Assembly: GCF_003946045.1 (NCBI RefSeq)
Contig: NZ_RHNW01000008.1
Span: 1 to 64,000 of the forward strand
From: Levilactobacillus mulengensis
GTDB taxonomy: Bacteria > Bacillota > Bacilli > Lactobacillales > Lactobacillaceae
DNA length: 64,000 nt
Direction: 5' to 3'
Part shown: positions 8,754 to 16,868 of the stretch, piece after piece
Position numbering within the stretch: the first letter of the stretch is position 1
How the letters are laid out: each line of letters opens with the position of its first letter
The notes under the pieces: generated by a model
What the model was told of the DNA's origin: nothing
What the model saw: only the letters and a program-made list of their open reading frames with translations
The model's database searches: none
Translations under genes and position numbers: made by a program

Positions 8754-11093
8754 TTATTTGGTCTTCCGTTTGAAACTGCATAAACTCAGCAAACTCACCA
8801 ACAACGCCACGCCCCACGCGATAGATCCGCGACTGTTGTTGGTCTGGGGCAACGTCATACTGCCAACGCTGTTCGAGAGGACTTGGTCGCCCGTCTCTTC
8901 GCTTTCGGTCAGATTGGCCGTCGTGGTGTCCCCCGATTGGCCCTGGTATTGATGCTGATGGCCGTAACTACCAGTACTCAGCTGACTGGCTTGACCACCC
9001 ACGCTGACGCCCGTGCCAGTGCCATTAGCGCCACCAGTTGGGAGTCCACCCGGCGTTCCCGGGACCACAACATCCCCGTCGCCCACCGGATCACCCGTAA
9101 CCGTTGGGCCGCCCGGGTGGTGGCCGTTACCGGTCTCGTTGCCCGGCGTGCCGGCATCCCCGTCCTGGCCACTGTCTGGCGTTTCCGCCCCAGCTCCGGG
9201 ACCATCAGGCGTGGTGGTCGTGCCGCCACCGTTCGTGTTGCCGCTACCTTGGTTCCCATTCCCATTTCCCTGGTTGCCGTTGCCGCCCGGCTTGTTTCCT
9301 TCAGCGTCCGCCTCCTCTTCCACGTAAACGTAAGTCACGTCAACGGCGGTCTCACCGTACGTCCCGGTCGCGTTTTCCGGTGTCGCTTGGAGCACGTATC
9401 CCGGAATCTCCGCTGGGGTCGTCGTGTAGGCTTCCCCGACCAGGCCCGGCTTCAACGTCTGGGCTGGGGCGACGTCTTTACCCGCCTCATCGACGTAGTG
9501 GACCGTCACGCTGGCCGCGGATTGGGCGATGGTGTAGGGTTGGACGACTATGAATGTGGCAGCGCCCGTATTGACATCGGATACCCCAATCATGTAATGG
9601 TAGTAGGGCTGGACGTCCACGTTCACGTCCGCATGACCCGGAATGGCAGTAGCTCCGGGCTTTTGGTCCTGCAACCCAGTGTAGTACAAACCGCCTTGAC
9701 CATCTGAAACCGCGGTCCCGCCCGCAAAATAGGCCTGATACGTGAAGCCATCGTCACTGTTATAAAAGGCTAGTGGCGTCAGCACGTCCTTGCCTACCAG
9801 TTGCACCACCTCACCATCGATTGTCGTGCAGGCAATTTGCAGGTGCCCTTCACGATCTTTATCACTGATGACAACCGGGTCCAACGTAATCAGCTGGCCG
9901 ATGCTATTAAACGCAAAGGGATTAGTTGGATCGACTTTTCCTTTAAGTGGTGAAAAATCCTGAATATTATTATGAAACAACAGTACCGCCTCAATATTCG
10001 GCAAAGTCGCCAGCGGCGTGATATCTTTAATCCGGTTGTACTGGAGGTCAAGCTCCGTCAAGTGTTGCAGATTGGCCAGTGGCGTGACATCGACAATGTC
10101 CCCATAAGCCGCGCCGGGATGCTCTTGAAAGGAACCACCAAAGTTCGCGCTTTCCAAGTTCACCGCGTACTGCAAGCCTTCCAGCGAGTAAGCGGTCTTG
10201 CCGTCGATGTAGGTGCTGTGACTGTGTTTGCTCAAACTTTTGATCAACGCCATATCTTCCTGCGTAATGTCAGCCACGCTACTCCAGGTTTTGTCGGTAT
10301 CGGTCAACTCCTGCAATGCCTGAAGGACCACCTGTTGCAGCTGCTTATTCGGCATCCACAAGTCAATCGTCGCTGTCTCCTTGGTGTGGGTCAATTTCAT
10401 CGTCGTGGTCTTGCCTAACTCGACCTGAACCAACGGCACGGCCGCGGTGACTAAATCAGCTTCCAGCGCGTCGACCATGGCAGCCGCTGAAACAGGCGTC
10501 ACCTCGGCCGGGCGGGTCTCGGGCACGGTAACGCTCACTGGCGTCACGGCAGTCGCCGGTGTGACCGCGGTTGCGGGTTGCGCGACTACCGGTTCGCTTG
10601 TGGCTGGCGTGGTGGCCGTAGCCAGTTCGCTCTCAGTCGCTGGGACCACACTTTCAGCTAAATCGGTGACTGGGCGCGTATTGCCAACTGGCGCTTGCGT
10701 TGGTGTTTCAGTCTCAGGAATTTCTGCCCCAACCACCGGCTGGTTATTTGTGGTAGCGTTCTCATTTGCATCGTTATCACTAACCGTCTGTTCAGTCTCA
10801 TTACCCTCTGTCGCAGGTGTTTCGGTAGTCGTTTTTCCACTAGCAGATTCGTCGACGGATGTTTCTGCTGTAACAGTTTCTGCATCCGTCACCGCAGAAT
10901 CAGCCGGCGCTGCCTCATCCCCAACGGGCCTTTCCGCAAAAGCCGTCACAGTCGGCACACTCGGTGCCACGTTAGCTTGGGCGGTCGTCCCCGCTCCCAA
11001 CAAGACGGCCCCACTAATAATTCCGGCCGTAACCCACAGCTTACCCTTTTTATACATCTTATAGTGTCTCTTCTCAGTCTGTTCAATTCTCAT
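8754..11093 (-). CDS. LPxTG-anchored leucine-rich-repeat/MucBP surface protein
   Basis: A 779-residue sortase-anchored surface protein, likely an adhesin. In order: a KxYKxGKxW-type signal peptide (YKMYKKGKLWVTAGI, cleavage near GTTAQA), a Thr/Pro/Glu/Val-rich stalk (about 45-215), internalin-like leucine-rich repeats (about 300-390; LTELDLQYNRIKDITPLATL), a MucBP domain (about 535-592; VTVHYVDEAGKDVAP), a Gly/Asn/Gln-rich linker (about 592-745), then LPQTN, a hydrophobic segment and KRKTK. GGGGGAG precedes the ATG by about 7 nt. The long plus-strand reading frames across this region are artefacts of its biased composition. MucBP proteins bind mucin glycans in the family; that is not shown here. 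Confidence 0.92.
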   Translation of the reverse strand: MRIEQTEKRHYKMYKKGKLWVTAGIISGAVLLGAGTTAQANVAPSVPTVTAFAERPVGDEAAPADSAVTDAETVTAETSVDESASGKTTTETPATEGNETEQTVSDNDANENATTNNQPVVGAEIPETETPTQAPVGNTRPVTDLAESVVPATESELATATTPATSEPVVAQPATAVTPATAVTPVSVTVPETRPAEVTPVSAAAMVDALEADLVTAAVPLVQVELGKTTTMKLTHTKETATIDLWMPNKQLQQVVLQALQELTDTDKTWSSVADITQEDMALIKSLSKHSHSTYIDGKTAYSLEGLQYAVNLESANFGGSFQEHPGAAYGDIVDVTPLANLQHLTELDLQYNRIKDITPLATLPNIEAVLLFHNNIQDFSPLKGKVDPTNPFAFNSIGQLITLDPVVISDKDREGHLQIACTTIDGEVVQLVGKDVLTPLAFYNSDDGFTYQAYFAGGTAVSDGQGGLYYTGLQDQKPGATAIPGHADVNVDVQPYYHYMIGVSDVNTGAATFIVVQPYTIAQSAASVTVHYVDEAGKDVAPAQTLKPGLVGEAYTTTPAEIPGYVLQATPENATGTYGETAVDVTYVYVEEEADAEGNKPGGNGNQGNGNGNQGSGNTNGGGTTTTPDGPGAGAETPDSGQDGDAGTPGNETGNGHHPGGPTVTGDPVGDGDVVVPGTPGGLPTGGANGTGTGVSVGGQASQLSTGSYGHQHQYQGQSGDTTTANLTESEETGDQVLSNSVGSMTLPQTNNSRGSIAWGVALLVSLLSLCSFKRKTK

Positions 11094-11316
11094 TCGTTTT
11101 CTCCCCCGAAATATTGGTCTAGTTCGCTAATGCTACTTAAGATTGAGGCCACCGGTCTTTCTAAGTGCCTCGAACAAAAATCAGTATATCTGGTATTTTA
11201 AAACTTGTGGTGGATTATTAACAAAATAAACCGATTTCTTTATCCGCTGACCTTGCAACGCCTTTTCACTGATGGCAGGATAAGCCTTTCAATCTTGCAT
11301 AACCAAGTTAGACATC

Positions 11317-11349
11317 AAAAAAGCGGCTAGACGTGGTGTCCTAGCCGCT
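11317..11349 (-). terminator. Terminator of the HTH/small-protein pair
   Basis: On the minus strand GAGCGGCTAG and CTAGCCGC form a stem followed by six T residues. Confidence 0.8.
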
Positions 11350-11362
11350 CGTTACTAGTTAT

Positions 11363-11524
11363 TCAGTTTCGCCAAAAGGCTTCCCAAGCTCTTTCTAGCC
11401 GTTCAGCCAGGGTTGGCTTATCTTCACCAATATCTTTTAGTAGCTGACGCACCTTGGCCTTATTCTTCTCAACTTCTACCGGATCATGGGCACGGACTTC
11501 AAAGGACCGATTATCTTCTACCAT
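11363..11524 (-). CDS. Small charged protein overlapping the HTH gene
   Basis: A 53-residue protein found by reading the minus strand: MVEDNRSFEVRAHDPVE, then a Lys/Arg/Glu-rich helical stretch, ending ERAWEAFWRN. It starts inside the 3' end of the helix-turn-helix gene (about 14 bp overlap), with GGGGG 6 nt before the ATG at 11524; an ATG at 11530 is also in frame. The overlap points to translational coupling. The composition is antitoxin-like (charged, helical), but there is no family match I can name. Confidence 0.6.
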   Translation of the reverse strand: MVEDNRSFEVRAHDPVEVEKNKAKVRQLLKDIGEDKPTLAERLERAWEAFWRN

Positions 11525-11804
11525 ATCCATCCCCCGAATCCATGGCTAATCTTTTAAGCAGTCGGCTATAAGTCTTTGACGGCAGAACTAATTTCTTCGC
11601 AACAAGTAACGCTTTAAAAGCACTTGCATCCTGCGACAAACGGAACAGGCTTTCCTGAGCATGTGACTGTAGCACTAAACCTTCCTCGATGTGACGCAAA
11701 CACCGCCAGTCCATTCCGAGAACTAACGCATATTCCTGCATAGACAGATGGAACGCCACCCAAATCTTTTTTATTTGAACATTCCGCAAAAATTGATAGG
11801 CCAT
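11511..11804 (-). CDS. HTH-type small protein
   Basis: A 97-residue protein starting MAYQFLRNVQIKKIWVAF; the reading frame runs upstream to 11918, but AGAGGAAG about 8 nt before the ATG at 11804 marks the start. The middle reads like a helix-turn-helix (FHLSMQEYALVLGMDWRCLRHIEEG), as in XRE/HigA-type antitoxins or regulators. The C-terminus is basic (LVLPSKTYSRLLKRLA). It overlaps the next gene, so the two make a bicistronic unit closed by a terminator. It may be a toxin-antitoxin or regulatory pair; neither half is identified beyond the fold. Confidence 0.6.
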   Translation of the reverse strand: MAYQFLRNVQIKKIWVAFHLSMQEYALVLGMDWRCLRHIEEGLVLQSHAQESLFRLSQDASAFKALLVAKKLVLPSKTYSRLLKRLAMDSGDGYGRR

Positions 11805-12003
11805 TAGCTGCTTCCTCTCACGTACTCCCAGACAAGCGTCGCGCCAAGTATACCATGGTTGAACTGAAAAACCGTGGGGCGCAACTTCACATCGGAATTC
11901 AAATAATGTGAAGAACAAAAGATTGCGTGAAATATTGCCGCCATCCTCACCTTAGCTTAAGCTACCCCATCCACCGCAATCACATCTGCAGTCCCACCAT
12001 CTG

Positions 12004-12218
12004 TTTGGTCTGAGTTGGCTGGAGCCGGAGCCAGTTCAGGTTGGCCACCTGTGACAGTGGTGTTAGCCGGTGTCCTTCCGGCTTACAGCACGGGCCATGT
12101 TAGAAACTCGTGATCTTCGAGGTTCTAACATGAACTCGAAGACCGCCCTTTGGCTTCGAGTGGGCCCCATAGGTGGTCAACCTGAAACTGGCGGAGGCGG
12201 AAGCCAGCTCAGACCAAA
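12004..12218 (+). repeat. Dispersed element, subfamily A (copy A10)
   Basis: The outer arms start TTTGGTCTGAG (12004) and end CTCAGACCAAA (12218). The A-module hairpin is GTGTTAGCCGG, loop TGTCCTT, CCGGCTTACAGCAC. In the core hairpin the arms have become GTTAGAA/TTCTAAC, which is a complete change of sequence with pairing kept. Confidence 0.82.
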
Positions 12219-12225
12219 CCAAGCC

Positions 12226-12262
12226 AAAAACGGCCGGACTCCGTGTGGGAGGCCGGCCGTTC
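12226..12262 (-). terminator. Terminator of the sigma factor/DUF2922 cluster
   Basis: The arms AACGGCCGG and CCGGCCGTT, plus an inner CTCC/GGAG pair, are followed by T residues on the minus strand. Confidence 0.75.
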
Positions 12263-12295
12263 TCAGGTTGTGTGACGTTTTATTCGGTTACGTGA

Positions 12296-12541
12296 CTACG
12301 CAGCGGGCGTTGGTTCCGCCGCGGTGCCGCCCATCAAGGCCGTCTTCGTTGTTTCCACGATGTCGGCGCGCACTGGGGTGGCATAGAGTGGCTGGTCATC
12401 CTTGACAAACAGCTTGGCGTCGGCGATTTGTTTCATGAGACTCGCCACTTCTTCGCCGGTCAGGTTGGTGTTGACGTACTTCAACCGCAAATGCTTGATC
12501 CGCAGGTCGGTCCCTTTAAAGCTCAATTCTAATGACTTCAT
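12296..12541 (-). CDS. DUF2922 family protein
   Basis: An 81-residue protein matching the DUF2922 pattern: LELSFKGTDLRIKHLRLKYVNTNLTGEEVASLMKQIADAKLF, then VRADIVETTKTAL. AAAGGGAG sits about 7 nt before the ATG. DUF2922 proteins of lactobacilli and bacilli are encoded with a DUF1659 protein, as here, and have no known function. It is last of three genes and ends in an Ala/Pro/Glu tail. Confidence 0.82.
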   Translation of the reverse strand: MKSLELSFKGTDLRIKHLRLKYVNTNLTGEEVASLMKQIADAKLFVKDDQPLYATPVRADIVETTKTALMGGTAAEPTPAA

Positions 12542-12576
12542 TTAATAACTCCCTTTCGATGACTGAGTGACGGACG

Positions 12577-12774
12577 TTAGGCGACGATGTCTTGCGTGGC
12601 AACGGTCGCGGATTGGAAAGGTAACCCGGTCAATTGTGCCAGAATGCCGCCAAAGTTTTCAATTTGCTTAGTATCCGGTGCGGGCACCGCGTTTTGAAAG
12701 GTGACTTTCACGGGGTGGGCCGAGTCGGCGCCTAAGCTAAAGATGATGGTGGTCTTATTCCAGTTGTTATGCAT
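12577..12774 (-). CDS. DUF1659-like small protein
   Basis: A 65-residue protein (MHNNWNKTTIIFSLGADSAHPVKVTFQNA) whose size, layout and position next to a DUF2922 gene fit DUF1659. AAGGGAG precedes the ATG. It lies 35 nt upstream of the DUF2922 gene, so they are probably one transcript. Function unknown. Confidence 0.68.
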   Translation of the reverse strand: MHNNWNKTTIIFSLGADSAHPVKVTFQNAVPAPDTKQIENFGGILAQLTGLPFQSATVATQDIVA

Positions 12775-12865
12775 GGTGGTACTCCCTTCGTGACGCTGAT
12801 TTTGGTAAGTGATTGGCCAACCCTTACACTCCTACTAACGAAATCCGGCGGTGATTTGTAACCCC

Positions 12866-13429
12866 CTAATTCGAAAAGTTTTCCGGTGGCGTTAAATTGC
12901 GGACCAATCGGCGAATCAGCGAGCGCCGCCATTTATAAACGGTATTGCGACTGACGCTGTGGCGGGCCGCAATCTCCTCGGCCGTCAGCTGGTCGAGCAG
13001 CGTGCCCACCAGGTAGCGCCACTCCCCGGTCGTGCCGGCGCCGCCAATCACCTTCAATAGATACTGGCGAAAGTCGGCCTGGCCGATGGCATCTAAAATG
13101 TCGTCGTCACTGGCAACCGCCGTGATCAACTCGTCTTGATTGCCGGGCTCCTGGCGTTCCAGCTGTTTGCGGTCGCGGCGCAGCTTATCCAACAGCGTCC
13201 AATAGATCTTCTGCTGGGCATACGCCAAGAATTGGTGTGGCTTGGTCTCGGGATTCTCGGGAAAAGCGGCGTAAATTTCTGGAAATAACAGCCGGGCCTC
13301 CTGCAAGTAATCCTCGTAATCGGCGTGACTGCGGTTCATGTGTAGCCGTTTCAGCGCGGCAAATAAAATAATCTCGTGGTCCCCGTCGTACAGAAACCGG
13401 TAAGCAGCGGCGTGTGGTGACTCCTTCAT
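12866..13429 (-). CDS. Sigma-70 family (ComX/SigH-like) sigma factor
   Basis: A 187-residue alternative sigma factor of the lactobacillar SigH/ComX type. Region 2-like helices cover about residues 5-95 (ALKRLHMNRSHADYEDYLQEARLLF; QFLAYAQQKIYWTLLDKLRRDRK), and a region 4 helix-turn-helix sits at the end (LTAEEIAARHSVSRNTVYKWRRSLIRRLVR). GAGAGG 9 nt upstream favours the ATG at 13429 over the one at 13450. It heads the minus-strand cluster with the DUF1659 and DUF2922 genes about 90 bp away. It may control these genes; its regulon is unknown. Confidence 0.82.
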   Translation of the reverse strand: MKESPHAAAYRFLYDGDHEIILFAALKRLHMNRSHADYEDYLQEARLLFPEIYAAFPENPETKPHQFLAYAQQKIYWTLLDKLRRDRKQLERQEPGNQDELITAVASDDDILDAIGQADFRQYLLKVIGGAGTTGEWRYLVGTLLDQLTAEEIAARHSVSRNTVYKWRRSLIRRLVRNLTPPENFSN

Positions 13430-13691
13430 TTGAATCATCCTCTCAAACATGATGATCCATGGCCATGGATGAGTCCCACTTTACCCGAGCGACCTTTTTT
13501 TGCCGAACAGCGAATATTTGCCACAATGACCCTAATATTTGTCAAATATCCAACTGGTTTACCCCACAAATTGCCACCGTGGGCAGCCTGACGGGATTCG
13601 TTAAAATAGTGAAATTAGCGAAAAATTCAGTTATTTGTCGATTTAAGCCTTAAAATTTTTAATTTTTTGTCCACATCACCCCAATTAGTGG

Positions 13692-13697
13692 TATAAA
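13692..13697 (+). promoter_or_regulatory. Candidate -10 of the secreted propeller-like protein
   Basis: TGGTATAAA, an extended -10 form, lies 50 bp before the start, with TTGTCC at 13667-13672 as a weak, wide-spaced -35 (19 bp). Confidence 0.4.
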
Positions 13698-13746
13698 TAG
13701 TTATGTAATCGGTTTACCTACATATATCCAGAGGAGATTTTTAGTT

Positions 13747-14853
13747 ATGAAAAAAGCAGCATTGTTAACGGCTGTGGCCGCTGCCGCGCTCTTATTTGGC
13801 GGTACCACGACCTTAGCGCACGCCAAGACGTATACCCAACACGGTAATGCGCTGGCCAACTACAACGTCAACAAGTACAAGACGGTTAAGAACAAGAACA
13901 TGTTCGTAAAGCGTTACACGTTCAAGCAAAGTTACTCGGACATTTTCCAAACAAAGCCAACCAGCATCTCCAGCATCAAGGGCAAGAAGGTTGCATTCAA
14001 GTCCAACGTGTTCCTGCCCGTCACTTACAACCGGTCCGCTGACTGGGGCAACCCACAAAGTGAAGTGCTGTCTAAGGATGGCAACACGATGTACGAACTG
14101 ATCACCACCAGCTCACAGAGTACGCGTGGCTGGATTGTTCGTTACAACTTGGGTGCTTTGCGGAGTAAATTTGGCATCAGCACCACCCACATGGACGCCC
14201 TGCGTCGCGCTTCTTACGACCACTCCGTCAAGCAAATGACCAGCACCGACAAGGCCATCATGAAGTACATCAAGATCGGGCCTAAGTTTAATACCGGCCA
14301 TGGTCAATCACTGGCCATGAACCCTAAGAACGGCCAACTCTGGTTCATCGGCGCCCCCGTCAAGGTTCACTCCAACGTGCAACAGGTTTCGACCAGCACG
14401 CTGAAGCCAACCAAGAAGATCAACTTCATGTTGAAGAGCACCGTTACCATGGGCTCTAACCTGACGTTTGATAAGAAGGGTAATGCCTACTTCTTCACTT
14501 ACTCTAATGGTGGCTGGGCTCCTAAGGGCGCCGTCAAGATCTACAAGGGTAAGATCAACAAGAAGTCCGTTAAGTTCCACTTAGTCATGCAGGGTCTGCG
14601 TTACCGTCCAGGTACCAAGCCTCAATCCATGGACTACAACGTTAAGCGCAACCGCCTGTACTTCCTCTCTGACAGCAGTATTTCATCCGTGCCCGTTTCC
14701 AAGCTGGGCCATTTGAAGGCTAGCCAGGTCGAAGCCACGAACCTCAACGGCAAGCGTGAATTCGAAAGTCTCCAATTCACCAAGAACGGTGCCGGTTACC
14801 TGATGACCAACAAGGCCGCCGAGTTGATGAAGACGACTAGTAACAACTTTTAG
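13747..14853 (+). CDS. Secreted protein, beta-propeller-like
   Basis: A 368-residue exported protein with AGAGGAG upstream. The signal peptide MKKAALLTAVAAAALLFGGTTTLAHA is followed by repeated blades of about 45-60 residues with Asn/Lys turns (LAMNPKNGQLWFIGAP, LTFDKKGNAYFFTYS, MDYNVKRNRLYFLSDS). This layout suggests a beta-propeller. Orthologue-like extracellular proteins of unknown role occur in lactobacilli. No anchor motif is present. It is monocistronic, with a terminator 15 bp after the stop. Confidence 0.78.
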   Translation: MKKAALLTAVAAAALLFGGTTTLAHAKTYTQHGNALANYNVNKYKTVKNKNMFVKRYTFKQSYSDIFQTKPTSISSIKGKKVAFKSNVFLPVTYNRSADWGNPQSEVLSKDGNTMYELITTSSQSTRGWIVRYNLGALRSKFGISTTHMDALRRASYDHSVKQMTSTDKAIMKYIKIGPKFNTGHGQSLAMNPKNGQLWFIGAPVKVHSNVQQVSTSTLKPTKKINFMLKSTVTMGSNLTFDKKGNAYFFTYSNGGWAPKGAVKIYKGKINKKSVKFHLVMQGLRYRPGTKPQSMDYNVKRNRLYFLSDSSISSVPVSKLGHLKASQVEATNLNGKREFESLQFTKNGAGYLMTNKAAELMKTTSNNF

Positions 14854-14868
14854 CTTATAATTGAAATG

Positions 14869-14908
14869 GAGCAGTAACTGCGAGTGGTCCGCAGCTACTG
14901 CTCTTTTT
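14869..14908 (+). terminator. Terminator after the propeller-like gene
   Basis: A stem GAGCAGTA..CTGCG / CGCAG..TACTGCTC followed by five T residues. Confidence 0.82.
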
Positions 14909-15296
14909 GGTTTGCTTCTTTTGGTTTTGTTTGTTTTTGGTTATGTATTTGTTTGGGGATATATCCGTTTGGAGATTAAGGGATTAGGGTCAAGAGCGTG
15001 TAGAGACAGTGTGGTGGCTGACTTGCCGCCTGCTCATACTGGGTCGAAGATAACCAATGGTTTGGGTGGGAGTGGTGCTCTCTGGCAGCCGTGGTACGGG
15101 TCTGGCGGCGTTGTTACGTTGGATTGCGCTGGTGCTTTTGGCGTATTACGTTTAGATTGTGTTGGACCATCGCTCAGCTTCTATGTACGTGTGGCCAACG
15201 AAATGTTGTGGCGGCAAAACTACACTGGATTACTAAATCTAATCCACCACATTGTGGCCAACCATCCCCTGCCACCACCATGCTGGTCACATCTGC
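14909..15296. other. Noncoding stretch without clear features
   Basis: No gene with a credible ribosome binding site is seen on either strand. The composition is GC-rich like the dispersed elements, and short pieces recall their ends, but no copy can be delimited. Confidence 0.5.
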
Positions 15297-15470
15297 GTTA
15301 GCCGTAAGGGCGGTCGAAATAGGATCAGCCGTGGGATTTACGGAGCGGAGCGCAGTAAATGGTGACTTTGAGACGTGGGGTTCGGCTCAAAGCAAGCCCA
15401 GAGACCGACTCTTGGCTCTGGGCGTCCTGCCCACAGCGTTCCGCCCTATTTAGACTGCCCGGTAAGGCGA
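15297..15470 (+). repeat. Dispersed element, subfamily B (copy B2)
   Basis: It begins GTTAGCCGTAAGGGCGG and ends CTGCCCGGTAAGGC. The inner hairpins are ATTTAC/GTAAAT, CTTTGAGAC/GGCTCAAAG and CCCAGAG/CTCTGGG around GACCG. Confidence 0.85.
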
Positions 15471-15501
15471 AAAACAAAGACCAGTGATCAAGGACTGAAC
15501 A

Positions 15502-15533
15502 AATGGTGGGGACAATGTTATACTGGCCCCGAG
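15502..15533 (+). promoter_or_regulatory. Candidate promoter of an antisense RNA
   Basis: TGAACA and TATACT are separated by 17 bp and point toward the 3' side of the small membrane-protein gene at 15673-15801 (minus). Together with the hairpin at 15577-15622 this could give a short convergent RNA. Confidence 0.35.
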
Positions 15534-15576
15534 GTGGGCTTGACCCATCTGTGAAACACACCATAACTCAATCTCC

Positions 15577-15622
15577 AACAAAGGGAACACTAACGTCGCG
15601 GTCGGCATTAATGGTCCCTTTG
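15577..15622. repeat. Imperfect hairpin between convergent small transcripts
   Basis: AAAGGGA and TCCCTTT with an inner CACTAA/TTAATG pairing. It is stable-looking but lacks a clean T run on both strands, so I do not call it a terminator. Confidence 0.5.
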
Positions 15623-15672
15623 CTAACTCTCTAAGTAATTTTGGGTCATAACCCGTACACTCATCAACTACT

Positions 15673-15801
15673 TTACGACCAAACGGACCAGATCCACCCA
15701 ATAGCAAAGACGATGATCAAGGCAAACAACTCCTCCCGCATTTCTTGGTGAGTCGTGCGCCGTAAACTAACCTTAACGTGACGCGTTTCCAGTAATTTCA
15801 A
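15673..15801 (-). CDS. Small membrane peptide, type I toxin-like
   Basis: A 42-residue peptide starting from TTG with AGAGGTG about 9 nt upstream. The N-terminal half is basic (MKLLETRHVKVSLRRTTHQ), followed by REELFALIIVFAIGWIWSVWS, a C-terminal membrane span. The size, the hydrophobic helix and a possible convergent RNA below it recall type I toxins, but the order (charged head, membrane tail) differs from Fst. No homologue recalled; it could be a chance frame. Confidence 0.4.
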   Translation of the reverse strand: MKLLETRHVKVSLRRTTHQEMREELFALIIVFAIGWIWSVWS

Positions 15802-16072
15802 TTGCTAGACACCTCTCTTAAATTCACTCCTAACGTTACTTGTTTACCAGGTAAATAGCCACAATAATCGTACCAACAGGGTTATCCAGTCAACTGGTTG
15901 TTAGTCGCCGGACCAAAAGACTTTCTACTTAACCAAAATTAATAATGCTTTGGTCTTTAATTTATAGTAAATCTCTTGTAAACTGGTTCTGGGACATATC
16001 ATTCTTCTCGCTTTCAATTGGTTTTCGTCGACTTGATTGTAGCACAGAGGTGGTATGCCTCTTTTTTAATGC
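15802..16072. other. Noncoding, AT-richer stretch
   Basis: No gene, element copy or strong hairpin is seen here. A long plus-strand reading frame that begins at 15945 runs antisense through the YolD-like gene and has no ribosome binding site. Confidence 0.5.
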
Positions 16073-16105
16073 AAAAATAGTGTTGATGGATTTCCCCATC
16101 AACAC
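16073..16105 (-). terminator. Second terminator of the polymerase operon
   Basis: Perfect 10-bp arms GTGTTGATGG and CCATCAACAC with TATTTTT after them on the minus strand. It backs up the hairpin at 16125-16169. Confidence 0.75.
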
Positions 16106-16124
16106 CAAATATCATAGAACCACT

Positions 16125-16169
16125 AAAAGAAGCACCCTCACCAATTCAACTTGGTCAGGGTGCTTCTTT
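16125..16169 (-). terminator. Terminator overlapping the end of the YolD-like gene
   Basis: The arms AAGCACCCT.ACCAA and TTGGT.AGGGTGCTT enclose a 6-nt loop, with TTCTTTTAG after it on the minus strand. The stop codon at 16155 lies within the stem. Confidence 0.75.
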
Positions 16170-16547
16170 AGTTGGCGCCACGCACCGAATCGCTGCCAGC
16201 TGGAGCCGCCGGAATTCTCCGGAAGCCAGTTGGACGACGATTTGGTCGTCAAATTCGCCCACGACCACGCCGTCGATGACGGTGATGGCCTGGTTATCAT
16301 CGAACACATTCAGCTGGAGATGGACCGGGCGATGGTTTTGCCAGGCTGCGGCGAGACGCTCACTGACGTCCGCCGCAGTCTGTTCCGGCAATGGCTGTTC
16401 CACCTGCTCCGCCGCGTGCATTTTAGCCAAGGCACTGGTATGGTCGGACAGGTAGAACCCGCCCCACTTCAGCATGCCGCGGTCCTGATAGTCGCGCCGA
16501 AAAAAGTCTTGCGCGAGCTGATCATCTGACGATTTTTTCAGGTACAT
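16155..16547 (-). CDS. YolD-like protein
   Basis: A 130-residue protein with the YolD-like signature RGMLKWGGFYLSDHTSAL (about residues 22-39) and a C-terminal beta domain (VIDGVVVGEFDDQIVVQL). YolD-like proteins are encoded with UvrX-type Y-family polymerases and are thought to act with them in SOS mutagenesis, by analogy with UmuD. AGGAAG favours the ATG at 16547 over a GTG at 16556. It is the last gene of the operon, 12 bp after the preceding stop. Confidence 0.8.
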   Translation of the reverse strand: MYLKKSSDDQLAQDFFRRDYQDRGMLKWGGFYLSDHTSALAKMHAAEQVEQPLPEQTAADVSERLAAAWQNHRPVHLQLNVFDDNQAITVIDGVVVGEFDDQIVVQLASGEFRRLQLAAIRCVAPTKEAP

Positions 16548-16559
16548 GGCGCTCACTTC

Positions 16560-16868
16560 CTAGCGAATCCAGCGTTGACTCAACGGCCAGCGCACGTGAC
16601 CGAAGTCAACAAAATTTAACGTCAGCGCAGTTCCCCGCCGCACCTGACTGATGACGCGCTCCAACACTTCCAAATCGGTCGTCCGCAGCGAATGCAACGG
16701 AATCGACCGCTCCCGGTGTTTCGGCCGGCGAATGTCTAAGAAGAAATTGAATACGTGGCCATACTGGTTATTGACCACGTCGATGCGGTACTGGCAATGC
16801 CACTGCGCAGTAAAGAGGGGCTGCAGGCGCGCTAGAATCAGCGCCGACTCCTTGGTTTCATCAATCAA
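16560..16868 (-). CDS. Small protein of the Y-family polymerase operon
   Basis: About 102 residues if read from TTG at 16868 (GGGGGG precedes it, giving MIDETKESALILARLQPLF); an ATG at 16892 gives 110. It overlaps the end of the polymerase gene, so it is translationally coupled. It has a compact alpha/beta look with basic patches (DIRRPKHRERSIPLHSLR) and no motif I know. Such a small gene regularly sits between UvrX-type polymerase and YolD genes in lactobacilli. Function unknown. Confidence 0.68.
   Translation of the reverse strand: MIDETKESALILARLQPLFTAQWHCQYRIDVVNNQYGHVFNFFLDIRRPKHRERSIPLHSLRTTDLEVLERVISQVRRGTALTLNFVDFGHVRWPLSQRWIR

Noticed and set aside
9013-9707. Long plus-strand reading frames across the LPxTG gene, also near 10447-11201
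   Set aside because: They lie antisense to a complete sortase-anchored protein, have repetitive Pro/Arg/Ser-rich products and lack ribosome binding sites; they arise from the biased codons of the real gene.
15945-16529. 194-codon plus-strand frame
   Set aside because: It runs antisense through the YolD-like gene and tandem terminators and has no start signals.
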